64,000 nucleotides of DNA. Origin: Glandiceps talaboti. Lineage: Eukaryota > Hemichordata > Enteropneusta > Spengelidae. A program made the position numbers and the translations under genes. The notes beneath the pieces are model-generated. The model saw nothing but the letters and a program-made list of their open reading frames with translations. It was not told the DNA's origin and made no database searches. Of the stretch, positions 32,467 to 44,551 are shown in pieces (within the stretch, counting starts at the first letter, position 1; each line of letters starts with the position of its first letter). The stretch covers positions 21,285,986-21,349,985 of the forward strand of contig NC_135561.1 of the NCBI RefSeq assembly GCF_964340395.1, given 5' to 3'.

Positions 32467-34140
32467 TTTAGGATACTATAAATTATTCAAAAGATGTATT
32501 TAATGGATATCTTTTGTCCATATGTCTCAAAGTAAACTTTCACATTGAACATTAATGAATGGTATACAATTGTGTAAGTTGTGTCAAGTGAAAGTTTTCC
32601 TTTGGCTTTCAAGTAATCATATGGATGGTATTTATTGTGGATTGTTTTATTCATAAAACAACTCTACTATATTTCCTAGACTTAAAAAAAGAATGTGAAA
32701 GTCTAGTACCTGTATTATTTACAATTAGACGATATTTTCCTAGTTACACATTGTAGAACTTCTCATCGACCTATAGAATTTCAACATTCTCGAAAACTAT
32801 GGCATATTTATTGCTTGGGTGTGCACTGTCTTAGGTCATGCCGTAAATAGACCTGTAGTTCTACGACCTAGTAATGTCAAAGTGCACGAATCTGCCATAT
32901 GAGGGTAAATATGTCGTTGAAACCGCCACAAAGCAGAGTCTGTTTACTGTGCCAATGTAGAACCACTCTGGAGTGTGTCGGGTGTTGTGGTCTTATCTCA
33001 CATCACAATGACTGTATGATACTGATATATGGGTGATGCCATTGTAGAGAAAACGTATACATATTTAATCATTAACAGCATGTATTTCTAGTACTCAATA
33101 CCTATCCATAGTGTTTCACCGTGTGAAGTTCGCAAATAGATACACAAAATGGGGTTCATATTAACATTCATGAAAACGAAAGAAGTAGCCTGCATTCGTA
33201 CCTTACCTTTGGCGCTAATGCGAAGTATAATTGAGTGAAAATCGGGCGTTTATTACATTTGACCACTGGTAGAAATCGTAAGTAAGATCAAATTTGGTTG
33301 CTTACTCAGTACATACATACATACATACATACATACATACATACATACATACATACATACATACATACATACATACATACATACATACAATAAACAATAT
33401 AGTTCTGAGAAGTTGACGTCAACTTTATTGTCCACCATCGTAAATTGACCTGAAGTAAAGTTCAAATACGCTTATTAGACTAAATCTAAATTGCAAATTG
33501 TTATTCAAGGGTTTATTGTAGGTAATATTGATGTCACAGTTTTATTACTATGTGTCAAGGTGTTCTTGATTTATAGATAGCAAGCTAGTCTAGGAAAGTT
33601 ATAATTAGACATGAGAACATATCTGTTCTGCGTAAACAAGAAAATATTATGGTTTAGGCGACATCAAGCCCCAAGCTAGTTATCAGATAAGGACAGCAAT
33701 AGCCGATATGATATAACTTTACCCATAAATCAGACAGCGACAACTTTGAATGTCTGCTATTGAGTACTTCACAATATAGTAGGCACCTATCATTTAAGTT
33801 ATATAGTGTATGCACACAAATCAATTTTCAACTCAAAGATTTCTGCCAATAAAGTTAGAATGCAGTCATGTTGACCCCATCTAGTCAAACTCAGTTCTCG
33901 TATAAACTAATAAAGGCACGGCCTAATGTTCAGCTGGAGCAACAAAATCCGATGATATGGACGAGAGTTGCCGTAAAACGAAATCGCGAAGTGTACTCTA
34001 CATCGGATTTTAATCACACTGAGTCCGGACAGTCATCAAGCGTAAAATAAAACAAGAAACAAAATTTGTAGTATTACAGTCACTATCTGCGAAATAGCTC
34101 ATATTTTTCATTCAGATTCGATTCTCCTTTATCTTCTACG
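32467..34140. other. Intergenic region, no gene seen
   Basis: Unique AT-rich sequence with an (ATAC)n microsatellite at 33310-33389. No exon supported. Confidence 0.5.
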
Positions 34141-34173
34141 CAGATATAAGTTTACCTTTCATTACAGCTACAG

Positions 34174-34179
34174 TTTATT
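34174..34179 (-). terminator. Polyadenylation signal AATAAA
   Basis: AATAAA on the minus strand, about 30 bases after the stop of the tandem-DED gene at 34210. A GTAAAC donor-like site follows at 34155-34150. Confidence 0.5.
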
Positions 34180-34209
34180 CGGTAAATGGTGGATCAATCA
34201 TTCCACTGT

Positions 34210-34803
34210 TTAAGAGTTGTCTCGTCCCTTTTCGTACTTTTCAACGTTCTGTACTAAAGGTGGACGGCGCATTTTGATGAAAATCTCTTTCAAAAACAAC
34301 AAATCGTTGGCGGCAATGTAACCATGTTCTTCTAACTTCATGAATATATCCACTGGATCTCTCAATTTTTCCATATCACGTCTCGAAATCTGTTGACCCG
34401 CCAGTAAATTTCTAATTGTTTGTTCGTCTTGTGAACTCAGTTTACCGCTCAAATCGTCAAACAATTTCTTGAGTGGACTAATCTTCTTCTCGGTAGACAT
34501 ACTCGTTTGACCGTTGTTTTCTTTCTCATAATCATCAACCACTTTTACTAAAGGTGTCCTCTTGATTGTCGTGAACATCTCTTTGAGAAAACTTAAGTTA
34601 TCTTTCGAGATCTTTCCTAGTTCCACTAGTTTTAGCAATATTGCAGTTACATCACGCAGTTGTTCGATTTCTCGTTTGGAGATATGGTCGCCACTCAAGT
34701 ATTGACGAATTTTGTACTCATCATCTTCTCCAAACTCTCCATTTAATCTGAGGAACAGAATACACAATGGATCTATTGAAGCCATACTGTTATCGATATC
34801 CAT
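34210..34803 (-). CDS. Tandem death-effector-domain protein 1 (197 aa)
   Basis: Single open coding exon from ATG (34803) to TAA. A second in-frame ATG seven codons in aligns better with the paralogues' starts. DED1 spans about residues 10-92 (LCILFLRLNGEFGEDDEYKI ... FLKEMFTTIKRTPLV), DED2 about 108-190 (LKKLFDDLSGKLSSQDEQTI ... FLKEIFIKMRRPPLV). The two-DED, no-enzyme layout resembles FLIP-type regulators that occupy DED assembly platforms; there is no caspase domain. The helix-6 motif is RTPLV and RPPLV, where canonical DEDs have RxDLL. The role is inferred from family only. Confidence 0.85.
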   Translation of the reverse strand: MDIDNSMASIDPLCILFLRLNGEFGEDDEYKIRQYLSGDHISKREIEQLRDVTAILLKLVELGKISKDNLSFLKEMFTTIKRTPLVKVVDDYEKENNGQTSMSTEKKISPLKKLFDDLSGKLSSQDEQTIRNLLAGQQISRRDMEKLRDPVDIFMKLEEHGYIAANDLLFLKEIFIKMRRPPLVQNVEKYEKGRDNS

Positions 34804-36806
34804 ATGAGGTAGACGGACTCTATCAGATTTCCATGATCACCAAAAAGTGAAATGTATTTCATGAAGGTATTGCTGATTTTTGTCCATTTCTCTAAGCTGG
34901 CCAAACGTTCGTTGTCGATTGAGTAGTGACCGCGTGCATATATCGCACTTAGCTGTTTATTATAGTTTCGATTGTAAATTTAGATCTAGTTTCGTGTTGA
35001 GTCATCATCCTTTCGGGGGAATTCTAATTGTTATATATCACCATAGGGGAATTCTGACTATTGTCATAGTCGTACTGTCACGTGAATAATTAATAAAAAC
35101 TTGAAGAACTATAATCGAACCTTGGTCGAACATAATATGTTGTGCACGGTACGAGCCAAACTATCAGTACCAGCTTTGTACACGTATAGTATGGTAGACC
35201 TGTACTGTCGTTAAATGTCAACCATTTTATTTAGTCTTTGCTCAACTATGGCGTGTTGACCTCGTTCACAAGTTGGTATCAATCATCCTTATTGTTTTTG
35301 ATGGTATTAAGAATTCATTACGTTAGATCTAAACTGTGGAAATCGTAACGATTTCACTTACAATGAATATGGAAGCAAACTAGAAATATTGGTGGTTAAT
35401 AAATATTACAATGACCGTTCAGAATGGAAAGGTTATAAACAAAGAACGGTTGAACTCAAACAACAACAAATACTCCAAAGTATTTTGACGTGATATTTGT
35501 GTCATGATATGGAATCATTAATTCTCATTGATCAAATCATACAATGAAATCAGATGACCAAAATGGCGAAAACAAAAACTTCATGCAAATACTTCTTTTA
35601 CTTAGAACCCTAGCTGTCTGTACTGTTCGAAGTTGACGTATAATTTAGGCTACAAGTAACTTATAGTTGAAAACATTAAACCACTGTTCACAACAGTTAC
35701 GCTTTTAAATATAAATTCAAATTGCCAGATTTCCTTTGTAAAATGTTATTATTCAAGTTTATGTAAAAATATGCAGTTTTCAATTAACCAGTTCCTTTTT
35801 CATGAATACGTGCGCTTACATTTTACTTTTTACGCGGTCGGTGTGAATAAGCACGTGTTATGTCTTATCTAACTGTAATACATCAAAGTTTTATTTACAT
35901 AGTCTAGGTCTAGTCTCTACTTTTTGTGTAAAAGGTGTACCCGTAACAGCTTTACTGTTTCAAAGGTGACTTAAATTTGACAACACCACACAACAACACA
36001 ACACAACACAACACAACACAACACAACACCAATCCTAACAGTTGGTCTATAACTAACAATGTAATTTATGTTCAACTTATTGTAAAATGTCATTACGAAA
36101 TCACTACACCATATCCTTCTTGACTAGATAAGTGATATATTTTCCATTGACCGGTTTGTCTGGGCCAGTACTGTAAAGACACCAGTTGTATGTATGCTAT
36201 GTGATTTCAAAGTCCAGGTTCAGCCTATGACAGCAAATTTGGTAAAACATCCATAAATCAAAAATGTGTTTGTGGCGGCAAAGTATCGGCACCATGGACA
36301 GAGTATGTAATGTAAAAGTCTCTATACTTGGTTGTAATACTAGAAATATAATGCGTTCTATGAACGATGTGAGAATATGAGGACGTAGCAATAGAAAACT
36401 GGTGAGTATGATATCGTATTGCTATGACTTATCAATACAACATTTGTTTTATATCGTTCAAAGTTCACAAATACAAATACGCATACAAACAACCCATATG
36501 GGGCTCAACTGAAATTCGTTTAGGCAAAATAATATATCCCTTTAACCTTGGATAAATATAACTGAAACATTAAGTTATATCACTATTGACCATTGGAAAA
36601 AATGTACGTTAATTGACGTCTAGACATTTATAATACACAAAAAGCAACTTAGTTAGTTTGAGGAATTTATCAGAAAACATCTCATTTATTGTCAGCCATC
36701 TTGTTAGCGACCAGGGTTTGAGTGCAAAGGTCGGTGAACACACCAGTGGCTTCATGTGTGAATTCCTAGTGTCAGAGTTATATATCCAAGACTTGTTAGA
36801 CTGACA
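34804..36806. other. Upstream region and duplicated flank
   Basis: No exon seen. 35390-35800 is homologous to 36855-37260. An (ACAAC)n-like tract lies at 35980-36028. Confidence 0.55.
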
Positions 36807-36852
36807 GTGGTCGCCACTCACGTATCGACGAATTTGGTACTCGTCATCTTCT
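36807..36852 (-). pseudogene. Relic of a fifth tandem-DED gene
   Basis: The 46-bp stretch matches 34684-34729 closely. Its minus strand reads EDDEYQIRRYVSGDH against EDDEYKIRQYLSGDH in the intact copy. No open frame continues on either side. The adjoining 36855-37260 matches the upstream flank of the 34.2-kb gene. Confidence 0.75.
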
Positions 36853-36854
36853 TA

Positions 36855-37260
36855 CACATGTTAATAAATATAACAAGGTCCACAGAGAGTGGAAAAGTCT
36901 TGATCAAAGAATACTGGTACTTGAACTTAAACAACAACAACAACAACAACTACATAGAAGTAGTATTTTGACGTCACGTGTTATAATATGCAAATATTCT
37001 CATCGATCATGAAATATCACGATATCCGATGACAAAAATGGCAACTACAACATAATGCGAGTGCTTCTTTAAAATGGAACCCTCGCTGTACTCTCAAACT
37101 GAGCTGTGTAAGTTGACTTATCATTAATATACCTTACAGTTACATTAAACCACTGTTCACAACAGCTGTTGTTTTCATTATTTCAAATTATCAATTTTCT
37201 TTGTAAAATAGTATTATTCAAGTTATAAGAAATATGCAGCTTGCCTGCCACACTTTATTG
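36855..37260. repeat. Duplicated upstream flank (partner 35390-35800)
   Basis: Shared strings include TTGAACT(C/T)AAACAACAACAA, TATTTTGACGT, ACCACTGTTCACAACAG and TATTATTCAAGTT in the same order and orientation. This marks the unit that was tandemly copied with the DED gene. Confidence 0.75.
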
Positions 37261-37444
37261 ACTTTCGTCTAATGACAGCATGCATACATACCTACAAAAT
37301 CTCAACAAAACAAAATCTGTTTTGAACTGTACATGTTCCAGTGGTAAAAAAAACGTCTCCTCATAATAGTTATTGGTGTCATAGTCCAGTTTAACCCGAC
37401 AATTCAACTTATTCATTACGTACGTCACGGTAACTCAGACCGTG

Positions 37445-38050
37445 TTAAGTAGAACCACCTGTGGGTTTTAGACTGAGCTCGTAGTCTTCGATAAGCTTTA
37501 CGAGTTGTGGTCGGCTCAAAGTTTTGAACAACCTTTTCAAAAATGTCATTTCATTTGCTGCAATGTGACCGCTTTCCTTCAATTTCATGAACATGTCTGT
37601 TGGGTCTTTTAGACTTTCCATATCACGTTTTGAGATCTGTCTACCTTCCAGCAAGTGTCGAATTTTCTGTTCGTCCTCCTTACATAACTCTCCATTCAAT
37701 TCATCGAATAGTCTTTTCAGTGGACTGAGCTCCGTTGGACAGGTTGTTTTGGGTTCCTCGAGATATTCTCTCTCAAACTTTTCAACGATCTCAACCAACG
37801 GCTTTCGCTTTACGGCATGAAATATGTCTTTCAAGAATTTCAGGTTGTCGTCTGCAATAAAACCACGCTCTTGTAGAGCTATGAATATTGCAGTTAAATC
37901 ATTCAGTGTCTCCATCTCCCGTTTTGATATTTGGATGCCACTCAAATATTGACGAATTTGTCGTTCATCGTTTGTATCGAAATGTCCACTCAAAGTGAGA
38001 AGTAACACGTTCAGTGGATGAAGGATATTTTGTTCATTCGCCATAACCAT
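37445..38050 (-). CDS. Tandem death-effector-domain protein 2 (201 aa)
   Basis: ATG at 38050, with a second ATG two codons on giving MANEQN. DED1 about residues 12-94 (LNVLLLTLSGHFDTNDERQI ... FLKDIFHAVKRKPLV), DED2 about 110-192 (LKRLFDELNGELCKEDEQKI ... FLKRLFKTLSRPQLV). Same two-DED layout as its neighbours. The second helix-6 motif, RPQLV, is the most divergent here. The coding region is uninterrupted. Confidence 0.85.
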   Translation of the reverse strand: MVMANEQNILHPLNVLLLTLSGHFDTNDERQIRQYLSGIQISKREMETLNDLTAIFIALQERGFIADDNLKFLKDIFHAVKRKPLVEIVEKFEREYLEEPKTTCPTELSPLKRLFDELNGELCKEDEQKIRHLLEGRQISKRDMESLKDPTDMFMKLKESGHIAANEMTFLKRLFKTLSRPQLVKLIEDYELSLKPTGGST

Positions 38051-38134
38051 TTACATCATTAACGAATGCCAAATTATGTAGCAGAATGTATCCAGACAGA
38101 TCGACCACGTATTATTATCATTGTACGTATTCTG

Positions 38135-38190
38135 TCGTCATGGTAACACTGGTTTCGTTCGTATTCAGCAATGCCTAAAAATAGCAAATA
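38135..38190 (-). promoter_or_regulatory. GAAAC-type motif upstream of tandem-DED gene 2
   Basis: The minus strand carries CTATTTTTAG then TACGAACGAAACCAG about 100-140 bp upstream of the ATG. The same two pieces occur upstream of the 40.2-kb gene, so this may be conserved promoter sequence. Confidence 0.3.
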
Positions 38191-38330
38191 TGTATAGTCT
38201 GCATTGTTTCCTGTTCAACTGTTCTATTCAGTTGTTCGTTGATATATCAGTATTATGTAGGCTAGATGTCAAGGGTCACACAACATTAGTTTGTTTGTGT
38301 TTTATTTTTCATGCACACCAGGCCCATTGA

Positions 38331-39700
38331 AATGAGGTGAAAAGTAACAACGTAGATCAATTTATCATCGATGCAAAGATTGGAAAGATTTTGTGTGTAT
38401 GAAACATATTGGTGACTATAGTCTTGTGGTTTATTTCATATTATGAGAGAATAAGTTGTGTATGTTTAACTCAGTTAAATGTTCCACAGATCGTTAACTC
38501 ATATAAACATAGTGGTCTGAGGTGTGAGTTCATCCAGAGGTCTGGATTCATTGCACTTTGAAGGATGTGGGGTTCGGGGTGTCAACGTGAATGTAATCTT
38601 GCCAATACTAATAACAGGTAAAATGAGCCATCGTCGTAAAACCAAATGCCTCACGTCATTTTGTTAGAATTTGCCAACTTGTGGTCATAGTTTCGTACTT
38701 AAATTATTGGTACTATGCAGGTCGCATACGAAAACTATTTACCATCAATTGTATCCATAAATAAATGATAACCATTGCCTTTAGTTTATCTGAAGATGAA
38801 ATCTACATACAGGCATAAATCAAAGAAATTACAGTTTATTGGGAATAAAGAATAGAATATTGGGAAAATAATTTTATACGATTCAGTAAAAGGGATTTTT
38901 AGTTGTACTAAACGAGGGTTGGGATGAGGATGAAAGTTTGCCTTTCTCGCAAACAATACTAAATACAGCTATGATAGTATGTATTTGCCAATAATTGACT
39001 TGCTGTGCATGTGACTAACACGAGACTTATAACACAATTATACATTGCGAGGAGTGAAAAACAACGACGAGATATCCAGATGGGACGTTGTCGTCACGTG
39101 ATTACAGTTAACAAGATAAAAGTAGATAGGTTTTAAAGTAGCATATTGATGAGAATTTTTTTTTTTTTTATATTTTGAATTTAAATAAAACAACTTTACT
39201 ATGTGTTCGTACTGATGTAATAACATGAGTCAAGTCCATAAGCAAATTAGAAGTGATGTCATGATTATACTTTTTGTAATTAATTAATTAATCAAGTACA
39301 AGAACTAATTTGGATTTTGTTATTTCGCATTATCTTTTCAAGTAGAAAAGCACAGTAAATTTGTTTTGTTAATTCAAAGTATCCCAATGAACTACCAATT
39401 TCTCACCAATATAACCCCTTTGACACATTATGACCTTTATCTCTGTGTTACCAAATTATAGATAATGTAAAACTGACCATAAAATGCATTAAATCAGCTC
39501 TGAGTTCAGAATATGGTCTTTTTCGCTATTACTGATGCCAGGTTCAATTTATGAAGTGTCAATGGTGGACTTGTCTGCTCGTAGTCTTGCGGTAAGACTG
39601 ACGTCATTCCAGCAATCATAACTGTTAGGGCGAAATTTGACAAATTAAACTGTTAGTTACGTTGGCCGCCCACAAGAATTATAACGGTGGATGATGCCGT
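38331..39700. other. Intergenic region with duplicated sequence
   Basis: 38930-39240 is homologous to about 42770-43060 (shared ACACGAGACT, AAACAACTTTACT and other strings). The short repeat AGTGGTCTGAGGTGTGAG is at 38511. No exon seen. Confidence 0.5.
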
Positions 39701-39769
39701 CTTGTTCGAAACTTTGCATTTGCGTTTCTACTTCTAGTGTTTAGGGGTCAGTTCTGGATTCCATATAGG

Positions 39770-40183
39770 CCTGAAAGATAAACAAAAACTTCTATTCTCA
39801 TCTATGAGGAAGCATTGTTGTCAATGAGTAATGGTACTTTAGAATGTACTATCAGGTATAGAACAAGGTGGGCGATCAAAGTAACACATGGTGCAAGAGT
39901 TGGAACATGGGAATGTTTAAGAATTAGAATGTATTGAAAACATCACGCCTGAAATGGTAAGAAGCAAATAGCTGTGACCGTCTGGTTTGTTTGTTTGTTT
40001 GGTGTCACGGTGTACTGCATAACATTAGTCGTTTGTTCTATGTAAATGCAAGCATATCTTGTAGTGATATGTACATAACATATACATTATAGCATTTTAG
40101 TAAATTATGTTAATAATCAATAATCGTAAATTGACTATAATGATGAAATGTACACACTGAAATATAGTATCGATATCCTTACC
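39770..40183 (-). other. Probable 3'-UTR intron of tandem-DED gene 3
   Basis: The donor CTG/GTAAGG (exon end 40183) lies 29 bases after the stop. A strong acceptor, TTTATCTTTCAG, precedes GCC at 39770. The paralogue at 44.5 kb has the same arrangement, also resuming at GCC. The short stop-to-junction distance would keep the transcript clear of nonsense-mediated decay. Confidence 0.4.
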
Positions 40184-40211
40184 AGACACAACTAACGGAA
40201 ATCACTGACCT

Positions 40212-40805
40212 TTAGTCCTCCAACTTTGGTTGGCAATATTTCTTCTCGTACGCTTTGACAATTTTCACCAAGGGCTCTTTTCTCATTCTCGCGAACAGTT
40301 TTTTCAACAATTCCACGTCGTCAGCTGCGATGTGACCACTTTCTACCAGTTTTGCAAAAATGTCAGCTGGGTCCATAAGTTTCGTCATATCATGTTTGGA
40401 AATTTGGTTACCAGTCAGCAAAGTTCGGATCGTCTGCTCATCACTTTCATCCAACATTCCGCTCAATTCACCGAATAATTTCTTCATTTTACACAGATTA
40501 TCGGTAACTGTTGTCGTTTTACCTGTATTTTCCCGCTCCCACTTTTCAACAACATCCACCAAAGGTTGTCTACCGACTGCTTGAAACATTTCCTTCAGAA
40601 ACCCTAAATTGTTTTTGTCAATCTTTCCAAGTTCTCGTAATTTCAGAAATATTGCCGTCAAATCGCGTAATTTTTTCATGTCTCGTTTAGGTATTGGTCC
40701 ACCACTTAGATGTTGACGAATTTTGTGTTCATCGTCTTCATCGAAGTGTCCGTTTAAGTCGAGAAACAAAAGAATTAATGGATCGAAGGTGGTATTGACA
40801 GCCAT
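40212..40805 (-). CDS. Tandem death-effector-domain protein 3 (197 aa)
   Basis: ATG at 40805 to TAA. DED1 about residues 9-90 (LILLFLDLNGHFDEDDEHKI ... FLKEMFQAVGRQPLV), DED2 about 107-188 (MKKLFGELSGMLDESDEQTI ... LLKKLFARMRKEPLV). It is the closest relative of the 44.5-kb gene: same MAVNT/MAVST start, same GRQPLVDVVEKWE end of DED1. No catalytic domain. Likely a cytoplasmic adaptor or decoy for DED assemblies. Confidence 0.87.
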   Translation of the reverse strand: MAVNTTFDPLILLFLDLNGHFDEDDEHKIRQHLSGGPIPKRDMKKLRDLTAIFLKLRELGKIDKNNLGFLKEMFQAVGRQPLVDVVEKWERENTGKTTTVTDNLCKMKKLFGELSGMLDESDEQTIRTLLTGNQISKHDMTKLMDPADIFAKLVESGHIAADDVELLKKLFARMRKEPLVKIVKAYEKKYCQPKLED

Positions 40806-40888
40806 TGTGAATATATCTGTACAACTGAAGCACTACACTTGGGTATTACTAATAAGACTAGTATTGTATGGCTGGTACGTGCATGTCA

Positions 40889-40953
40889 CATGTTCTATTT
40901 GTGAGTTTACTTAATCACAGCTAAAAATAGTTCTGGTTTCGGTTGTAGTTTCG
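40889..40953 (-). promoter_or_regulatory. Conserved upstream block of tandem-DED gene 3
   Basis: The minus strand has CGAAACTACAACCGAAACCA, then about 25 bases on, CTCACAAATAGAACATG. The 45.1-kb paralogue has the same pair with CATAAATAG. Repeated GAAAC resembles IRF-type sites and the second piece a TATA box; this is a reading of motifs, not proof. Confidence 0.4.
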
Positions 40954-42631
40954 ATACTAATGGGCCGGTCGTTTTTAACTGGCTGTGGGTGGAGTTGGGT
41001 TTTCTCAATTTGCCACCCCAGGTCCGATGATCACAATTAAAGTGAACCCCTAGTAAACAACAAATATTCCTGTTTGTGGTATTATACACTGCACCATGAC
41101 ATATGACTAAATTGTGCGAAATCAAATACATGTATTAATTCTAATTATCCATCATTTTAAATGTTTTTTTTTATGGCTTCGTATTCTATCACTTTCAGAT
41201 GTAGCCAATAGCATAATGCTTTTACAGTTTGATTCAAAAGAAAATTGTGTTATGAGGACTACACAGTTTGACTATAACACGGTCGGCCAGTTAAAATAAC
41301 AGTACAAAGTGTCGTGACTGCTAATCATTATATAAACCCTTAGTATATTGAATTCAGTGAACGTAAATGAAATAAAAAGATAACCCTAGCCTATATACAA
41401 CGAGCCAAACTTGAATACTTTATAACAAATACTAAATTGTTAATTTTTCTTCTTCTGAGAAATAGTACATATGGAGCAAATATTTTAGAAGAGGGTACGG
41501 GAGGGGTTTCCTCCTCCCTCAGTAGAACATTTTGAATATTATAATTTGAATATTCAAGTGGTGTTTTTATTCAAAATGACCTCTCCCCAAACAAAAACAC
41601 CCTCCGCCAGTTAAAATGACCGGCCCTTAAGTTATGCGTTGAAATGTTATTTTTGCTGATGATGTAGTAGTTTAGTAAAACTTGGCAAAATATCTACATC
41701 GACAACACTTTGTAATCGAGGGGGGCAATCGCAGTCAGTGACATACATGTCCGTAGACAAATGGTAAATTCGTTTTAACTTATTTTCTTTCGTAGAATTT
41801 CTATTTATAAATCTGTATGACGGTATAGGTCATTGTGATAGTAACCGACGACAACAAAGGAATTGTAGGTGACTGTAATCAGTTCACAATATGCTTGTCT
41901 ATCGTGTCTACTCAATGTTGGTAAATGATGGTAAATACTTGTCGAATCATTAACCCGTTTAAAACATTGGATATCTGTGTGGGGTTTTGTATAACAGAGC
42001 ACGACAGTGGTCTGAGGTGTGGGAAAAAGGCTTGATAGTAGCCCGATGCTAAACAATAGCCCATAGAGTCGATGGCTAAACGTTTAAACCGACCATGATA
42101 GATGGCGCTGTTTAATAGTATGCGCTCATATGGAGAACTTTAACGATGACATCTTGATGATCACCATAATTTTGTTGTTGTTAAATTTAAGAAAATCCCA
42201 CTTTTCATCCATCATCACGATAATACACGATTTCATGCTGCCTTGGTTGGATATATATTATTAAAAATGTGAATTTGCATAAAGCTATTATCAATGGAAA
42301 TCAAATGGACTTTTACAAGAATTGCATCAGTAAGTCTAAGCTTACTGATCACATGACAAGTATACATCTCACCTCATACCAACAAGCAACTGACCAACAG
42401 CTCCTCTTATATTAGGTGCAAATTCCTGTACGTATTATCATGGCATGCTGGCCTACAAAGCGTGCCTTTTGCATCACCCTTCTTAAAAATTTCCGAAAAC
42501 TGCCGAAGACAGGGCAAAATGATTCTACGGACTAATTAGTCTAACTATTGTGCAGTGATCTCGTCCAAAAGTAAATCAGATCAAACTATTCTTTCAAAGA
42601 AATTGTGTAAAAAGTTTCATAAAATTGAAAC

Positions 42632-42643
42632 AAACACACACAC

Positions 42644-42721
<78 letters not shown>
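42632..42721. repeat. (AC)n microsatellite
   Basis: Long perfect dinucleotide tract. Confidence 0.98.
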
Positions 42722-43344
42722 AGCATTTCATTACATCCCCCTATATGGCAGGTACATTGACATTTTAAAATACAAGGTGCAGAGTATTGGTATTCACCAA
42801 TAAATTACTTTTTCTGTTTATGTGACAAACACGAGACTAATAATACAATCAATTTCCAGGAATGTTACTTTCGGAGAATCAATGATATATCTAGATGTGA
42901 CGTCATAGTCATGAGATTACAGTCATCAACACTGTAGGGTGACAAGTCTTAAAGTTGCCAATAGATGTAAAATGGATGTTTATTGTGGAGTTTCAATAAA
43001 AACAACTTTACTTTGTCTATGTCTGCCTACTAAAAATTGAAACAGCATAAGTCAAAATTCATATATTCAGATAAGATGTGATACTATTGCATGCAAATTT
43101 AAATCAGTGATAAATGTTTGTGTGTCATTATAATTAGGTCAGAGTTCGGCAAATCGTTGAAAACGTTCTATTCCGTGCCGTGCTTGAGCAGAACATTTAG
43201 TGGTCTGATGTGTGAGGTCAATGTACATGTGATATTGAGATCTGAAAACAAACAATCCCCTTATCATCTCTCTGGCGATAAAATAAGCCTTTTTATAAGT
43301 AGTAAACAAGTATTTGTTAAGCGAAAACACAAACCCTACACAGA

Positions 43345-43346
<2 letters not shown>

Positions 43347-43408
<62 letters not shown>

Positions 43409-43409
43409 G
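43347..43409. repeat. (ATT)n microsatellite
   Basis: Perfect trinucleotide tract of about 20 units. Confidence 0.98.
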
Positions 43410-43707
43410 AAATAGGCATGAAATGCAGAGGCTGAGTTGGGAGAAAAACAATTCAACAATAGAAACTAGATCATTGTATATTTTTAATATTCTATTCAGA
43501 CGTCACAGTGTCAGTATGTGCTAGCATGTACAGCACTACACTACACTACACTACACTACATCAATCAATCATTCAAATTATTTTTTAAAATAGTACACAC
43601 AGTTTAAGTTAAGTTCACAAAGATGACGTCATTCACACAGCCTATCACATAAACATGGGACGATGAATTGCCAATATAAACAAATTAAAATCAAGAGTAA
43701 GATGGTT

Positions 43708-43713
43708 TTATTT
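43708..43713 (-). terminator. Possible polyadenylation signal of tandem-DED gene 4
   Basis: AATAAA on the minus strand, about 160 bases into the inferred 3'-UTR exon that starts at 43870. Confidence 0.35.
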
Positions 43714-43869
43714 AGATGCAAGTTTTAAAGTTATCACGTGATCACTGATCTCAGGATTTAAATATCAAGAAGTGTAATTAGCCGACCAATTATAAAAGTG
43801 TTAATTCGTTGTAAATTGTAGAAAGGCAAGTGGGTACCAGACCGATTGTTCCATTGATGCACTTGATGG

Positions 43870-44125
43870 CCTAAAAGTAGAAAGAAAACATAATTTATTA
43901 TCTAATCTATGATAAATTGTCGAGAAAACATTGTATTCAGTATGTATCCGTCTTCATTCAGAGAATAATACTTATATAAGAAGTGTGACATTTATGAAAT
44001 AACAGTTTGAAAATCGATTTCATCATTTCACATCACAAACTTGCCATTTCACCGTTGGATCATGGGACTTAGCAGATATACATATTTATTAGATGTACAT
44101 TGAATATTCATGATTTATTCATGAC

Positions 44126-44190
<65 letters not shown>

Positions 44191-44400
44191 AGTCTGCTAA
44201 GTCTTACAAGTCAACGGTCGTTCAATATGAGAACAACAGGAGGTTAAAAAGAATTTATCAATTTGGTGAATCTTGGCAATCGCCAAAATCATTGTGATGT
44301 GAAATCATGAAATGACTCTCTAGATGCAACAGTTCATAAAAGTATACCTTGGTTTCTGGGAGTGGTATTCTCCTTTAATAAAAGCAGAGTGAGTCTCTAC

Positions 44401-44483
<83 letters not shown>

Positions 44484-44515
44484 CAATTTACACGATTAAT
44501 TAGGATATTTGTACC
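43870..44515 (-). other. Probable 3'-UTR intron of tandem-DED gene 4
   Basis: The donor TCAG/GTACAA (exon end 44515) is 37 bases after the stop; the acceptor TTCTACTTTTAG precedes GCC at 43870. The intron contains (TA)n(TG)n at 44126-44189 and (CA)n at 44406-44481. Confidence 0.4.
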
Positions 44516-44551
44516 TGATACATCTAGCATAGTATAGTTGTATAGTTGTCT

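Noticed and set aside
43139-43459. Frame with a poly-Asn or poly-Ile run
   Set aside because: Translation of an (ATT)n microsatellite, with no splice or homology support.
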